Source of the DNA: Acetobacter sp. UBA5411
GTDB taxonomy: Bacteria; Pseudomonadota; Alphaproteobacteria; Acetobacterales; Acetobacteraceae
Assembly: GCF_002409645.1 (NCBI RefSeq)
Contig: NZ_DHNR01000031.1
Coordinates: forward strand, 103,169-167,168
Length of the DNA stretch: 64,000 bases
Reading direction: 5' to 3'
Below, one piece after another: positions 45,465-54,402 of the stretch. Position numbers and translations under genes: made by a program. The notes beneath the pieces were generated by a model. That model was given only the letters and a program-made list of their open reading frames with translations, searched no databases and was not told where the DNA came from. Each line of letters begins with the position of its first letter. Within the stretch, counting starts at the first letter, position 1.

Positions 45465-46733
45465 TCAACCATCCAGCTCCGAAATGGCCGTTGCAAAACT
45501 GGGTGACAGCGGCAGTAGCGGATTCAATGTCGCCTGCCAGGCATGATAGAGATCGGCCTTGCCGGGATACACGACTTCAGAGGGATGGTTGTCTGCATCC
45601 AGTTCCTGAATCCAGCCACCCAGCTTCCGATCGATCATGTGCAGATCAATAAAATCCCATATTTTCCGATACCACGTCTCATAGGGGGCATGACCCGTTC
45701 GTTTCAGCAGGGCCGCTGCCGCAGTCAGTGCTTCAGCCTGACACCAGTGCGGCTTGTTCTGCACGACCGGTTCAAGCTGGAAATCAACAGTATAAAGCAG
45801 GCCGCCTGTCCCGCTGCGTGACCAGCCGGCTTTCATGCCGGTGCTGAACAGACCGATCGCATCGGTCAGCAGCCAGTAAGGCGCATGCCCATCCTGACGC
45901 AGCAGGGCTGCTTCCAGCTTGAGCAGAAGATGGGACCATTCCACGAAATGCCCCGGCGTCATGCCGAAAGGACGCAGGTCATCCGTTGGTTTGTCGCGGT
46001 TAAAATCATCAAGGCGCTTCCAGCTCCGGTCAAAATGTTCCGGAACTGCATAGCCGTTTTCACGTGCGAAATGATGGATGAAGCGTTCGGCGCAGCGTAG
46101 CGCCCGGATCCGCCAGACGGGGGCGTCGAGCACATCGGCCAGCGCCATGCAGGCTTCTACTGAGTGCATGTTGGAGTTTGCGCCGCGGTAGTTTTCTTCA
46201 TCCGACCAGTCGGCGGCAAAGCTTTCCCGGAAGACGCCCTCTTCCTCACTCCAGAAATGGGTTTCCCAGATATGTGCAGCATCCTTGAGGAGCGCGCTGG
46301 CGCCAGCCACACCAGCGACATGCGCCGAGGAAGCCGCCAGCGCGACAAAGGCATGCAGATAGTTTTCTTTTCGTTTCTCCTGAGCAGTTTTCAGGGTTTC
46401 CGGAGGGCCAGCGAACCAGCCGCCGTGAAGCTTGTCCTTCAGTCCGTCGCGGAGAGCCGCGACACCATGCTCGGCCAGAGGCAGGCATCCCGGCACGCCC
46501 CGCATGGCGGCAATCGCATAGGAATGCGTCATACGGGCCGTGAGAATGGTGTCGGCCTGAGCGTCGGGACCGAGATTTCCTCTCGCATCGAGCGGGCCGA
46601 AACCGATTTTGATACGGGAGGGTTTTGAAAAATCGAGGAGCCGCAATCCCTGATGATCCAGCCAGCGGCGATGCACGGAGCGACGGAGCCAGCTTGATGT
46701 TGGCACCATCAGGGAAGGCAGCATTTCAGCCAT
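45465..46733 (-). CDS. AGE-family epimerase/isomerase
   Basis: 422 aa. N-acylglucosamine 2-epimerase-like (alpha/alpha)6 barrel: the active region GGWFAGPP, ANSNMHSVEACMALADV and PGHFVEWSHLLLKLE, and KPHWCQAEALTAAAALLK match the YihS/AGE group, which includes mannose isomerases and cellobiose epimerases. The substrate cannot be assigned. Its ATG overlaps the end of the SDR gene by 8 bp, so the two are co-translated. A family A repeat follows the stop. Confidence 0.82.
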   Translation of the reverse strand: MAEMLPSLMVPTSSWLRRSVHRRWLDHQGLRLLDFSKPSRIKIGFGPLDARGNLGPDAQADTILTARMTHSYAIAAMRGVPGCLPLAEHGVAALRDGLKDKLHGGWFAGPPETLKTAQEKRKENYLHAFVALAASSAHVAGVAGASALLKDAAHIWETHFWSEEEGVFRESFAADWSDEENYRGANSNMHSVEACMALADVLDAPVWRIRALRCAERFIHHFARENGYAVPEHFDRSWKRLDDFNRDKPTDDLRPFGMTPGHFVEWSHLLLKLEAALLRQDGHAPYWLLTDAIGLFSTGMKAGWSRSGTGGLLYTVDFQLEPVVQNKPHWCQAEALTAAAALLKRTGHAPYETWYRKIWDFIDLHMIDRKLGGWIQELDADNHPSEVVYPGKADLYHAWQATLNPLLPLSPSFATAISELDG

Positions 46734-47586
46734 TGATGATCATGCCCCCGTTGACGTGGAGCGTCTGGCCGGTGACGTAAGAGGAATCTTCCGAGGCCAG
46801 ATAGACATAGGCTGGCCCCATCTCGCTTGGCTCGCCAATACGTCCCATCGGTGTGCTCTTGCCCATATCGGCGACAGCCTGCGGATCGACGGGACCCCAG
46901 CTTGCGGGTTGCAATGGTGTCCAGATCGGACCCGGTGCTACGGCGTTCACGCGGATTTTTTTCTCTGCGAGCTGAAGAGCCAGCGCTCTTGTGAAACCCA
47001 TTTCCGCAGCCTTGGTGGTGGTATAGGCCACTAAAGACTTGTTGCCAGCAAAGGCATTGATTGAAGATGTGGAGATAATCGATGCGCCTGCTTTCAGGTG
47101 CTTCAGGGCGGCACGGGTCATATAGAAATAACCGTTGATGTTGACATCCATGTGCCGCAGCCAGACCTCATCGGTAATGTCGGTCAGGTCATTGCTGACA
47201 TACTGCACGCCCGCATTGTTGACGAGGACATCAAGACCACCCAGTTGGGAAACGGTTTTCTCGACGGCTTCATTACAGAATGTGCTGGAGGAGACATCGC
47301 CGGGGATAAGAACGACCTTGCGTCCTTCTGCCTCGATCAGCCGAGCCGTTTCCTTGGCGTCTTCATGTTCTTCCAGATAAACAATGGCGATATCAGCGCC
47401 TTCACGCGCAAAATGCAGCGCCGCTGCCCGTCCGATACCGCTGTCACCGCCCGTTATGAGCGCTTTTTTGCCGTTCAGCTTCCCGCTACCCTTGTAATCG
47501 GAACGAATATGGACAGCCAAAGGCTTCATCTTGCCTTCAACGCCGGGTTGATGATCCTGACTTTGGGGGGGGATGGTGATCGCCAT
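46726..47586 (-). CDS. SDR-family oxidoreductase (YghA-like)
   Basis: 286 aa short-chain dehydrogenase. Rossmann glycine motif TGGDSGIGR, NNAG in VLVNNAGVQY, catalytic Ser in STSSINAF and YTTTK as the Tyr-x3-Lys pair. An extended N-terminus (PPQSQDHQPGVEGKMKPLAV) marks the YghA/YhdF-like subgroup. Cofactor preference cannot be read with certainty. It is the first gene of a two-gene unit with the epimerase. Confidence 0.88.
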   Translation of the reverse strand: MAITIPPQSQDHQPGVEGKMKPLAVHIRSDYKGSGKLNGKKALITGGDSGIGRAAALHFAREGADIAIVYLEEHEDAKETARLIEAEGRKVVLIPGDVSSSTFCNEAVEKTVSQLGGLDVLVNNAGVQYVSNDLTDITDEVWLRHMDVNINGYFYMTRAALKHLKAGASIISTSSINAFAGNKSLVAYTTTKAAEMGFTRALALQLAEKKIRVNAVAPGPIWTPLQPASWGPVDPQAVADMGKSTPMGRIGEPSEMGPAYVYLASEDSSYVTGQTLHVNGGMIING

Positions 47587-47737
47587 GAAATTCTCCAGTG
47601 AAATGTTACGTGGTCACGAGGAGAACGGGCGTTAGCGGGAATGGTTGCGATAAACCTCTCTCGCATTGTTGTGAGTGGTATACGCAAAATAATGATCTGA
47701 TGAGTTTGTAGAAAGGGCTGGCTTCTGAAACTTATGA

Positions 47738-47765
47738 AAAAGCTTCACCAAAACTTTTCTTTGAT
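47738..47765. repeat. Family B palindromic repeat, copy 4 (inverted)
   Basis: AAAAAGCTTCACCAAAACTTT is the reverse complement of the GTTTTGGTGAAGCTTTTT core seen at 33045 and 42970. Confidence 0.65.
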
Positions 47766-47879
47766 TTTCAAGGGTGATTTTTTGAGTGTTCTGTAGAGTT
47801 TCATGGAATTATGAACTTACAGAACTTTCGAAAATAGGCCGGATACACAAAGCCGGTTTGGGAGAAATCTCATGAAAAC

Positions 47880-47907
47880 GCACGATGCAGCTATTACCGC
47901 ATCGTGC
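47880..47907 (-). terminator. Terminator of the aco operon
   Basis: Arms GCACGATGC (47880-47888) and GCATCGTGC (47899-47907) are a perfect 9-bp stem about 10 bp past the acoC stop, followed on minus by GTTTTC. Confidence 0.82.
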
Positions 47908-47917
47908 GAAAGATCAG

Positions 47918-49042
47918 CTATTCGATGAACTGGCTGATTTTTGTATTCACTGCGGCAGCCTGCTCGAGTTGCGGCATATGGCCGGTCTCGGGAAAACGGG
48001 TCACAGCAATGGTGGCAGGAAGTCCATCAGCATCTTTTGTAGACAGAATCTCATCCTGTTCTCCCCACAGAATCTGGACGGGTTTATCAAATGTTTCCAG
48101 AACAGATCTGAGCGAAATAGCCTGTTTTCCATCAGGGAAATTGGCAGAGGCAATGGTTTTCAAGCCGCTGACCACACCGTCCAGCCGTTTATAGCGGATA
48201 ATCCCTTCCACCATCTGTCGGGAAATCAGACTCTTGTCATGCACGAGATATTGCAGGACAGGTTCAAGGGTTTTTCGTCTGTCTGCATCAATGAAGCCAT
48301 TGATGAAATTCATGTTGATGTCCTGACCCAGACCGGCTGGCGCAATCAGGGTCAGACTTTTCACCAGATTGGGGGCGGATTTCGCCAGTTCCAGCGCTAT
48401 TGCGCCGCCGAGAGAGTGCCCGACGACATGTGCTTCAGACAAATCCAGCGCTCTGGCGAGTTCTTCAACAGTTTTCGCAAATCCATATGGCGTGCCGTCG
48501 CCAACCTGTTTTGTGGATTCACCATGTCCAGGAAGATCAAAAGCAATCACGTGATGTGAGGACGCCAGAGCCGACTGTGTCAGCATCCAGTTGCTGACAT
48601 CGCCTCCAAAACCGTGAATGAGAAGAACGGAGCTTCCTGTCTCTCTATTTCCACTTTCCTGCACAGAAATTTTGAGATCACCAACGTCCACTATCCTGCG
48701 CGCAGTCGTATCGCTGTTTTTATCTTCCGTTTCGCCTGAAGAGAAATTGTCGTTGAAATCCTGAATGAAGGCGTCAATCTCGGCATCGGAAACGTCGGCA
48801 TCCGCCAGAACGCCAATCAGCGCGCCGACAGGCAGCATTTCACCTTCCGGTGCGACCTGCCGACGGAGAATGCCTGCAGCAGGACTTTCATAGCCGTTTG
48901 TAATCTTGCTTGTCTCAATATCAGCGATTTCATCTCCCGCCTTGACTTCCTTGCCAACAGGAAGGCTCCAGCTCGCCAGCTTGCCTTCGGTCATGGCCAG
49001 ACCAAATTTCGGCATGGTGATCGGTGTGATGGTGCCACTCAT
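47918..49042 (-). CDS. acoC: Acetoin dehydrogenase E2 component with alpha/beta-hydrolase domain (AcoC)
   Basis: 374 aa. Residues 1-80 are a lipoyl domain (ITMPKFGLAMTEGKLASW, lipoyl-Lys in IETSKITNG). A short linker (about 85-110) follows, then an alpha/beta hydrolase with GHSLGGAIAL as the nucleophile elbow. This is the AcoC layout: it takes the acetyl group from acetoin cleavage, without the usual catalytic acyltransferase trimer domain. The ATG 49042 is 3 nt after acoB, with AGGAGG inside the acoB end, indicating coupling. The E3 lipoamide dehydrogenase gene is not in the window. Confidence 0.92.
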   Translation of the reverse strand: MSGTITPITMPKFGLAMTEGKLASWSLPVGKEVKAGDEIADIETSKITNGYESPAAGILRRQVAPEGEMLPVGALIGVLADADVSDAEIDAFIQDFNDNFSSGETEDKNSDTTARRIVDVGDLKISVQESGNRETGSSVLLIHGFGGDVSNWMLTQSALASSHHVIAFDLPGHGESTKQVGDGTPYGFAKTVEELARALDLSEAHVVGHSLGGAIALELAKSAPNLVKSLTLIAPAGLGQDINMNFINGFIDADRRKTLEPVLQYLVHDKSLISRQMVEGIIRYKRLDGVVSGLKTIASANFPDGKQAISLRSVLETFDKPVQILWGEQDEILSTKDADGLPATIAVTRFPETGHMPQLEQAAAVNTKISQFIE

Positions 49043-49045
49043 AAA

Positions 49046-50074
49046 TCAAGCCTCCTCTTTCACGCGATAGGCCGCAACAGAGCGAACGGCAGCTTCAATT
49101 TTTTCCACGCTGGGCATGTAAAGATTTTCAAGAACCGTGGCGAAAGGAACCGGTGTGTGCGGAGGCACAACGCGCCGGATCGGTGCTTTCAGCGCGTCGA
49201 ACGCTTCTTCTGCGACCAGCGCAGCGACATCGGTCGCCAGATTGCAGCGTGGGCTGGACTCATCAACAATCACAAGACGACCTGTGTCAGCCACGCAGTC
49301 GAGGATTGTTCCTGTATCCAGTGGTGAAGTTGTGCGTGGATCGATGACTGTGCAGGAAATGCCATCCTTTTCCAGACGGTCCGCAGCCTGATTGGCGAGA
49401 TTGACCATGCGTCCGAAAGCAACAATCGTGACGTCATCTCCCTCACGTGTCAGGTTGGCTTCACCGAACGGGATGGTGTACGGCTCATCAGGCACATCTT
49501 CCTCATCGTCATACATGACCTTGTTTTCAAGAAATATCACAGGATCATCATCACGGATGGCTTCGATGAGCAGGCCTTTTGCTTCATAGGGAGAAGACGG
49601 CACGACTACCTTCAGGCCCGGGATATGGGTGAAAAGCGGATAGAGCGCCTGACTGTGCTGAGCGGCGGCGTTGAAGCCCGCGCCATACATAGCCCGGATG
49701 ACGAGTGGCGTGCGCGCCTTGCCACCAAACATGTATCGGAACTTGGCAGCCTGATTCATGATCTGATCAAGACAGCAGCCGACAAAATCAACAAACATCA
49801 ATTCTGCAACAGGGCGAAGACCAGTCGCCGCGGCTCCTGCCGCCGCTCCGATATAGGAGGCTTCGGTGATGGGCGTGTCTAGAACGCGGTCTTCTCCAAA
49901 TTCCGTCAGCAGACCCTTGGTGACACCCAGAACGCCACCCCAAGCATCTTTCACGCCGGATGTGCCGCCGCGTCCGCCTGCAACATCCTCACCCATGAGG
50001 ATTACGCGGGGATCGCGACGCATCTCCTGCCGCAGAGCTTCATTGATGGCCTGACGAAAGCTTTTCCTGCTCAT
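49046..50074 (-). CDS. acoB: Acetoin dehydrogenase E1 beta subunit
   Basis: 342 aa, transketolase-like beta subunit: LMGEDVAGGRGGTSG, DTPITEASYIGAAAGAAATG and VIDPRTTSPLDTGT are conserved. With AcoA it forms the TPP-dependent E1 that splits acetoin into acetaldehyde and a hydroxyethyl-TPP intermediate. The gap to acoA is 29 bp. Confidence 0.93.
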   Translation of the reverse strand: MSRKSFRQAINEALRQEMRRDPRVILMGEDVAGGRGGTSGVKDAWGGVLGVTKGLLTEFGEDRVLDTPITEASYIGAAAGAAATGLRPVAELMFVDFVGCCLDQIMNQAAKFRYMFGGKARTPLVIRAMYGAGFNAAAQHSQALYPLFTHIPGLKVVVPSSPYEAKGLLIEAIRDDDPVIFLENKVMYDDEEDVPDEPYTIPFGEANLTREGDDVTIVAFGRMVNLANQAADRLEKDGISCTVIDPRTTSPLDTGTILDCVADTGRLVIVDESSPRCNLATDVAALVAEEAFDALKAPIRRVVPPHTPVPFATVLENLYMPSVEKIEAAVRSVAAYRVKEEA

Positions 50075-50103
50075 TTTTATTATCCTTGATTGTGCAAGAG
50101 AGA

Positions 50104-51069
50104 TCAGTAGGAGACGTAAACGTCCCTCATAAGATCAGCTTCTTCCGGAAGAGGGGCGACCTTGGCAGCGGCAACGGCTGCGTCGATTTCGCTTTTCACC
50201 GCCGCGTCAATATCATCCAGCGCCGAGGCCTCAAGCAGGCTGATTTCCGTGACGTGCTTTCTGAAATTGACAAGGCAGTCGTGCTCGGCACGTTCTTTCG
50301 CAACTTCTCCCTCTGCCCTGTAGGTCATGGCGTCGCCTTCAAAGTGGCCATACCAGCGGGAAAGATGCACATGCAGCATCGCCGGTCCCTTGCCGGAGCG
50401 GGCATGGGCGATGGCTTCACCAGCAGTTTCGTAAACAGCGAAGAAATCGGTGCCGTCACATTCGAAATAGGGCATGCCAAAGCCTGCGGCCCGGTCTTTC
50501 TGGGTTCCGGCACAGGCATAGGAAGCGCCTGTCGCCTCTCCGTACCCGTTGTCCTCCACGACAAAGACCGCCGGAAGCTGCCATACGGTGGCAAGGTTGA
50601 GGCTTTCCAGTGTGCTACCTTCATTGGAGGCCCCGTCTCCATAAAAAGCGACGGCAACACCGTTATCTTTCAGGAGTTTATGAGAGAGCGCCGCGCCGCA
50701 GATCAGGGGTGGTCCGCCTCCCACGATGCCGTTGGCGCCCAGCATGCCGAGCGACAGATCCGCGATATGCATGGAGCCACCCTTGCCGCGACAGACGCCT
50801 GTCTGGCGGCCATAGATTTCGGCCATCATCCCGTCTACGGCAACGCCTTTTGCAATACAGTGGCCATGTCCGCGATGCGTGCTGGCGATGGTGTCCGTGT
50901 CGGAAAGATGGGCGCAGACGCCCACGCCAGAGGCTTCTTCTCCGCAGTAGAGATGGACAAAGCCCGGAATTTCTCCCGTGGCGAATTCGACATGCAGTCG
51001 TTCCTCGAAATCCCGAATCGTACGCATTGCACGATAGGATCGTGTCAGGATATCTCTCGAAATCTGCAT
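50104..51069 (-). CDS. acoA: Acetoin dehydrogenase E1 alpha subunit
   Basis: 321 aa, TPP-binding alpha subunit of the 2-oxo acid dehydrogenase type: HLYCGEEASGVGVCAHL, STHRGHGHCIAKGV and the TPP motif FYGDGASNEGSTLESLNLA..VEDN. First gene of the acoABC operon on minus, with the AcoR-like gene divergent upstream (201 bp between start codons). GGGGAA is a weak ribosome site. Confidence 0.93.
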   Translation of the reverse strand: MQISRDILTRSYRAMRTIRDFEERLHVEFATGEIPGFVHLYCGEEASGVGVCAHLSDTDTIASTHRGHGHCIAKGVAVDGMMAEIYGRQTGVCRGKGGSMHIADLSLGMLGANGIVGGGPPLICGAALSHKLLKDNGVAVAFYGDGASNEGSTLESLNLATVWQLPAVFVVEDNGYGEATGASYACAGTQKDRAAGFGMPYFECDGTDFFAVYETAGEAIAHARSGKGPAMLHVHLSRWYGHFEGDAMTYRAEGEVAKERAEHDCLVNFRKHVTEISLLEASALDDIDAAVKSEIDAAVAAAKVAPLPEEADLMRDVYVSY

Positions 51070-51208
51070 GATATTCCCCGTTTTTATTTATTCTTGCTGC
51101 GGCGTGTGTCTATTTGTGCCGCCCGGATGCAAGCAAAGAGGTGTTGCAGCGTTTCGGGTAAGGGAGCTTTGAAGCTGGTCACACGTACGTGACGAGGTTA
51201 GAAAGAGA

Positions 51209-51228
51209 CTGTCGCGTTATCGCGACAG
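51209..51228. promoter_or_regulatory. Perfect inverted repeat between acoA and the AcoR-like gene
   Basis: CTGTCGCG (51209-51216) and CGCGACAG (51221-51228) are perfectly paired around TTAT. It lies 41 bp before ATG 51270 of the AcoR-like gene and 139 bp from the acoA start. Candidate operator for autoregulation, or an RNA hairpin in the leader. Confidence 0.55.
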
Positions 51229-51269
51229 AATTCAACGGGAATGCAACATCCGCAGGGAGTGTAAAGGCC

Positions 51270-52190
51270 ATGAGCGAAACCATACTGGTCACTCCCGATC
51301 GTCTGGCGATGATTCCCGCAGCGCTCCGGGCTTCCTGGACGCGATGCGCCTCGCATTACGCCATTCCTCCCACGGGGGAGGGGTGCATTGAACTGCTTTG
51401 CGGGGCGGAACTCAGACAGGCCTGCGCCCGTATGGGACCGCTCATGAAGACGACTGAGCCGGAGGTCGACCGGCTGCACGGCATTGTCTCCACGTTGGAC
51501 TATACCGTGCTGCTTGCGGACCCGAACGGCATCATCCTTACCCGTCGGGGTGATTCTCTACAGGAAAAGGGAAATCGGCGCTGGCATCTGTGGCCCGGCG
51601 CAAGCTGGTCGGAAAAACAGGTGGGGACCAATGGCATCGGCACCTGCCTTGTAGAAAACAGGCCCGTCACGGTGCACATGGATCAGCACTGGCTGCTCAG
51701 CCTGCGCTATCTGGCCTGTTCTGCTGTGCCTTTTTATGGACCGGATGGACGCGTCGCCGGAGCCCTGAACGTCAGTTCCACACGTCCTGATCCGGAAGGT
51801 CGCATCGCTATTATGATGGAAGCGGTGCTGGTGGATGCGGCCCGGCGTATCGAGCGCCGGAGTTTCCTGCACGCCTACGGTTCCCACACCGTCGTTCTGC
51901 TGGGTGAAAGCAACGACATCTCGCTGCCGATGGTGGCTCTGGATGAATCGCGTGTTGTCGTGGGTGCGACTTTCGCCGCCCGCCAGATGCTGAAACTGGG
52001 AGATGCTGACTGCAATGTCTGTTTCGACCTCGGCACGCGCGGACGCGGCGTGCCGGATTTTCAGGAAGCCGAGCGGGCGGTGATTGAAGGCGCTCTGGCC
52101 ATGTCCGGCGGCAAGGTGGCCCCGGCGGCCCGGCTGCTGGGAATCAGCCGGTCAACGCTGCATCGTAAGATCAGGGCTATGGAAGCGTAA
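51270..52190 (+). CDS. AcoR-like regulator without AAA+ domain (GAF plus Fis-type HTH)
   Basis: 306 aa from ATG 51270. It begins like AcoR/DhaR (PDRLAMIPAALRASWTRC). A GAF-type sensor follows (LHGIVSTLDYTVLLADPNG, WSEKQVGTNGIGTCLVENRPVTVH). The C-terminal HTH (ERAVIEGALAMSGGKVAPAA, then LGISRSTLHRKIRAM) is Fis-like. The sigma54-activating AAA+ domain, normally about 230 residues with Walker A and GAFTGA, is absent. Regulators of this type normally need sigma54. I find no sigma54 promoter before acoA either, so it probably acts directly on a sigma70 promoter. In-frame ACG-AGG reading from GTG 51189 is possible but less likely. Confidence 0.85.
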   Translation: MSETILVTPDRLAMIPAALRASWTRCASHYAIPPTGEGCIELLCGAELRQACARMGPLMKTTEPEVDRLHGIVSTLDYTVLLADPNGIILTRRGDSLQEKGNRRWHLWPGASWSEKQVGTNGIGTCLVENRPVTVHMDQHWLLSLRYLACSAVPFYGPDGRVAGALNVSSTRPDPEGRIAIMMEAVLVDAARRIERRSFLHAYGSHTVVLLGESNDISLPMVALDESRVVVGATFAARQMLKLGDADCNVCFDLGTRGRGVPDFQEAERAVIEGALAMSGGKVAPAARLLGISRSTLHRKIRAMEA

Positions 52191-52210
52191 TGGGACGGTC
52201 GCCTTATGCG

Positions 52211-52305
52211 GGCTCTGCCCGTGCCCGCAAGGGACCGCAGGCCCCTTGACCCCACTTAATGGTTTCCAAAGGCGAGCCTTTGGCGGAGTTAGGGCCAGAG
52301 CCCCC
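52211..52305. repeat. Intergenic repeat, composite relative of family A
   Basis: Ends GGCTCTGCCC and GGGCCAGAGCC are imperfect inverted repeats. Inside, GGTTTCCAAAGGCGAGCCTTT repeats the outer end of the queA-tgt element at 26195. It lies between the convergent AcoR-like gene and serS. Confidence 0.7.
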
Positions 52306-52306
52306 T

Positions 52307-53590
52307 TCAGACCAGCCGTTCAATCCCGCCCATGTAAGGCCGCAGAACTGGTGGGACGGTGATGCTGCCATCCTCGTTCTGCCAGTTCTCCATAACCGCA
52401 ATCAGCGTGCGTCCGACAGCAAGACCTGACCCGTTCAGCGTGTGAACGAAAACCGGCGCTTTCTGATCCGGCGCACGATAACGGGCGTTCATGCGGCGTG
52501 CCTGAAAATCCTTTGTGTTTGAGCAGGACGAAATCTCACGCCATGCCTGCTGCCCCGGAATCCACGCTTCCAGATCGAAGGTCTTGGCCGCACCAAAGCC
52601 GGTGTCACCCGCGCAGAGCAGCATGCGACGATAGGGGATCTCCAGAAGCTCAAGGATCTTCTCGGCGCACAGCGTCATGCGCTCATGCTCGGCCTCGCTC
52701 TCGTCCGGCGTTGTGACCGAGACCATTTCCACCTTCTCGAACTGATGCTGCCGGAGCATACCGCGCACGTCACGTCCGGCAGACCCGGCTTCCGAACGGA
52801 AGCAGAGCGAAAGCGCCGTCATGCGGATCGGCAACTGCGCTGCGTCGAGGATGTCACCCATCACTGAAGCCGTCAGCGGCACTTCGGCGGTCGGCACCAG
52901 CCAGCGATCGTCTTCGGTGTGGAAGGACTGAGCGGCGAATTTCGGCAGCTTGTCCGTGCCGTACATCGCGGCTTCATTGACCAGCACCGGCACATGGGTC
53001 TCGGTATAGCCGTGTTCGTTCACATGCTGGTCAAGCATGAACTGCCCCAGCGCCCGCTCCAGACGGGCGACGCCACCGCGCAGCAGCACAAAGCGCGCGC
53101 CGGACAGCTTGGTGGCCGTGGCGAAGTCCATCTGCGGCTGGCCGTTCTGCTGCATGGCCTCGCCGAGTTCGAAATGCTGCTTCGGCGTGAAGGAGAACGT
53201 CTTCGGCTCGCCCCACTGCTTGACCTGCACGTTGGCTGTCTCGTCCGGCCCCGGCGGCACGGAGGCGTCCAGACGGTTGGGCAGCACTTCCAGAACGGCC
53301 TTCACCTCGGCGTCGAGAGACTGGGCGCGCATTTCCAGCGCTTCCATATCCTCACGCAGACGCACGGCTTCTGCTTCAAGCACAGCGCTGTCGCCCTTGT
53401 TGCGCTTGAGGACGCCGATTTCCTTGGCCAGCGCGTTGCGGCGTGTCTGCTTTTCCTGAAGGGCTGTCTGGGCGGCGCGGCGCTCCTCGTCGAGCGTCAT
53501 GACCTTCTCCGACACAGGCTCCATACCGCGACGGGCCAGATCGGCGTCAAAACCGGCGGGATCGGCGCGCAGGGCGCGAAGGTCGTGCAT
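52307..53590 (-). CDS. serS: Seryl-tRNA synthetase
   Basis: 427 aa, class II synthetase charging tRNA-Ser and tRNA-Sec. The N-terminal coiled-coil arm (residues 30-100, rich in Glu, Lys and Ala), motif 2 (SLCFRSEAGSAGRDVRGMLR) and motif 3 (NGSGLAVGRTLIAVMENWQN) are present. It ends DGSITVPPVLRPYMGG. Its ATG overlaps the tatC stop by one base (TGATG), so the two are coupled. Confidence 0.96.
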   Translation of the reverse strand: MHDLRALRADPAGFDADLARRGMEPVSEKVMTLDEERRAAQTALQEKQTRRNALAKEIGVLKRNKGDSAVLEAEAVRLREDMEALEMRAQSLDAEVKAVLEVLPNRLDASVPPGPDETANVQVKQWGEPKTFSFTPKQHFELGEAMQQNGQPQMDFATATKLSGARFVLLRGGVARLERALGQFMLDQHVNEHGYTETHVPVLVNEAAMYGTDKLPKFAAQSFHTEDDRWLVPTAEVPLTASVMGDILDAAQLPIRMTALSLCFRSEAGSAGRDVRGMLRQHQFEKVEMVSVTTPDESEAEHERMTLCAEKILELLEIPYRRMLLCAGDTGFGAAKTFDLEAWIPGQQAWREISSCSNTKDFQARRMNARYRAPDQKAPVFVHTLNGSGLAVGRTLIAVMENWQNEDGSITVPPVLRPYMGGIERLV

Positions 53591-54402
53591 CAGGAAACCT
53601 CTTTCTCTTCAGTCTCGCCCTCTTCCGTTACGGAGGGCTTTTTCGGCTCAACAAGTCGCGCCGAGATAATGGAAATTTCGTAAAGGATAACCAGCGGCAC
53701 CGCGAGGCCCGTCTGGGTGATCACGTCCGGCGGTGTCAGGATGGCGGCGGCGACAAACGCGCCGACGATGGCATAACGCCGGAATTTCCTGAGCTGGTCG
53801 GAGGTGACAATGCCAACCATCGCCAGCAGGGTCAGCGCCACGGGCAGCTCGAACGCAATGCCGAACGCCATGATCAGCTTCATCACCAGCGTCAGATACT
53901 CGGACACCTTGGCCTGAAGTTCGATCTGGAGACCGTCCGCACCGCCGCTGGTCTGGAAGGATAGGAAGAACTTCCACGCCATTGGAAAGATGAAATAGTA
54001 GGCCAGCGCCGCGCCCATCAGGAACAGGATTGGCGTTGCGATCAGAAACGGCGCGAAGGCGCGTTTTTCCGAGCGATACAGGCCGGGCGCGATGAACATC
54101 CAGAGCTGCGTGGAGATCATCGGGAAGGAAATGAACGCCGCACCAAATGCCGCCACGCGGATATAGGTGAAGAACGCCTCATACAGCGCCGTGTAGATCA
54201 GGTGCGGCTGCTCGCCCTTCTGCCGCATGATGTCGCCGAGCGGACGGGCGAGGAACAGGTAGATGTCCTGCGCGTAATGGTAGCAGACCGCAAAGGCTAT
54301 GGCGAAGGTGACGGCGGACCAGATCAGACGGCGACGCAGCTCGATCAGATGTTCGAGCAGCGGCATGGGTTCGTCGTGAATCGGATTGTCAGTCGTCGTC
54401 AC
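53590..54402 (-). CDS. tatC: Sec-independent protein translocase TatC
   Basis: 270 aa. Six hydrophobic segments; N-terminal MPLLEHLIELRRRLIWS is the family's conserved cytosolic start, and FELPVALTLLAMVGIV and FRRYAIVGAFVAAAILTPPDVITQ appear later. It recognises twin-arginine signal peptides. It overlaps tatB by four bases and serS by one. C-terminal tail is acidic (EEGETEEKEVS). Confidence 0.96.
   Translation of the reverse strand: MTTTDNPIHDEPMPLLEHLIELRRRLIWSAVTFAIAFAVCYHYAQDIYLFLARPLGDIMRQKGEQPHLIYTALYEAFFTYIRVAAFGAAFISFPMISTQLWMFIAPGLYRSEKRAFAPFLIATPILFLMGAALAYYFIFPMAWKFFLSFQTSGGADGLQIELQAKVSEYLTLVMKLIMAFGIAFELPVALTLLAMVGIVTSDQLRKFRRYAIVGAFVAAAILTPPDVITQTGLAVPLVILYEISIISARLVEPKKPSVTEEGETEEKEVS

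Larger units (their letters stand above)
47587..47917. other. Intergenic region before the aco operon end
   Basis: 331 bp between the SDR start and the acoC stop. It contains a reverse copy of the family B repeat (47738-47765) and the acoC terminator (47880-47907). Nothing else was recognised. Confidence 0.6.

Noticed and set aside
51070..51269. Sigma54 promoter before acoA
   Set aside because: A GGCAC element occurs on minus but is not followed at the right spacing by a TTGCA or GC dinucleotide element, and the regulator lacks the AAA+ domain.
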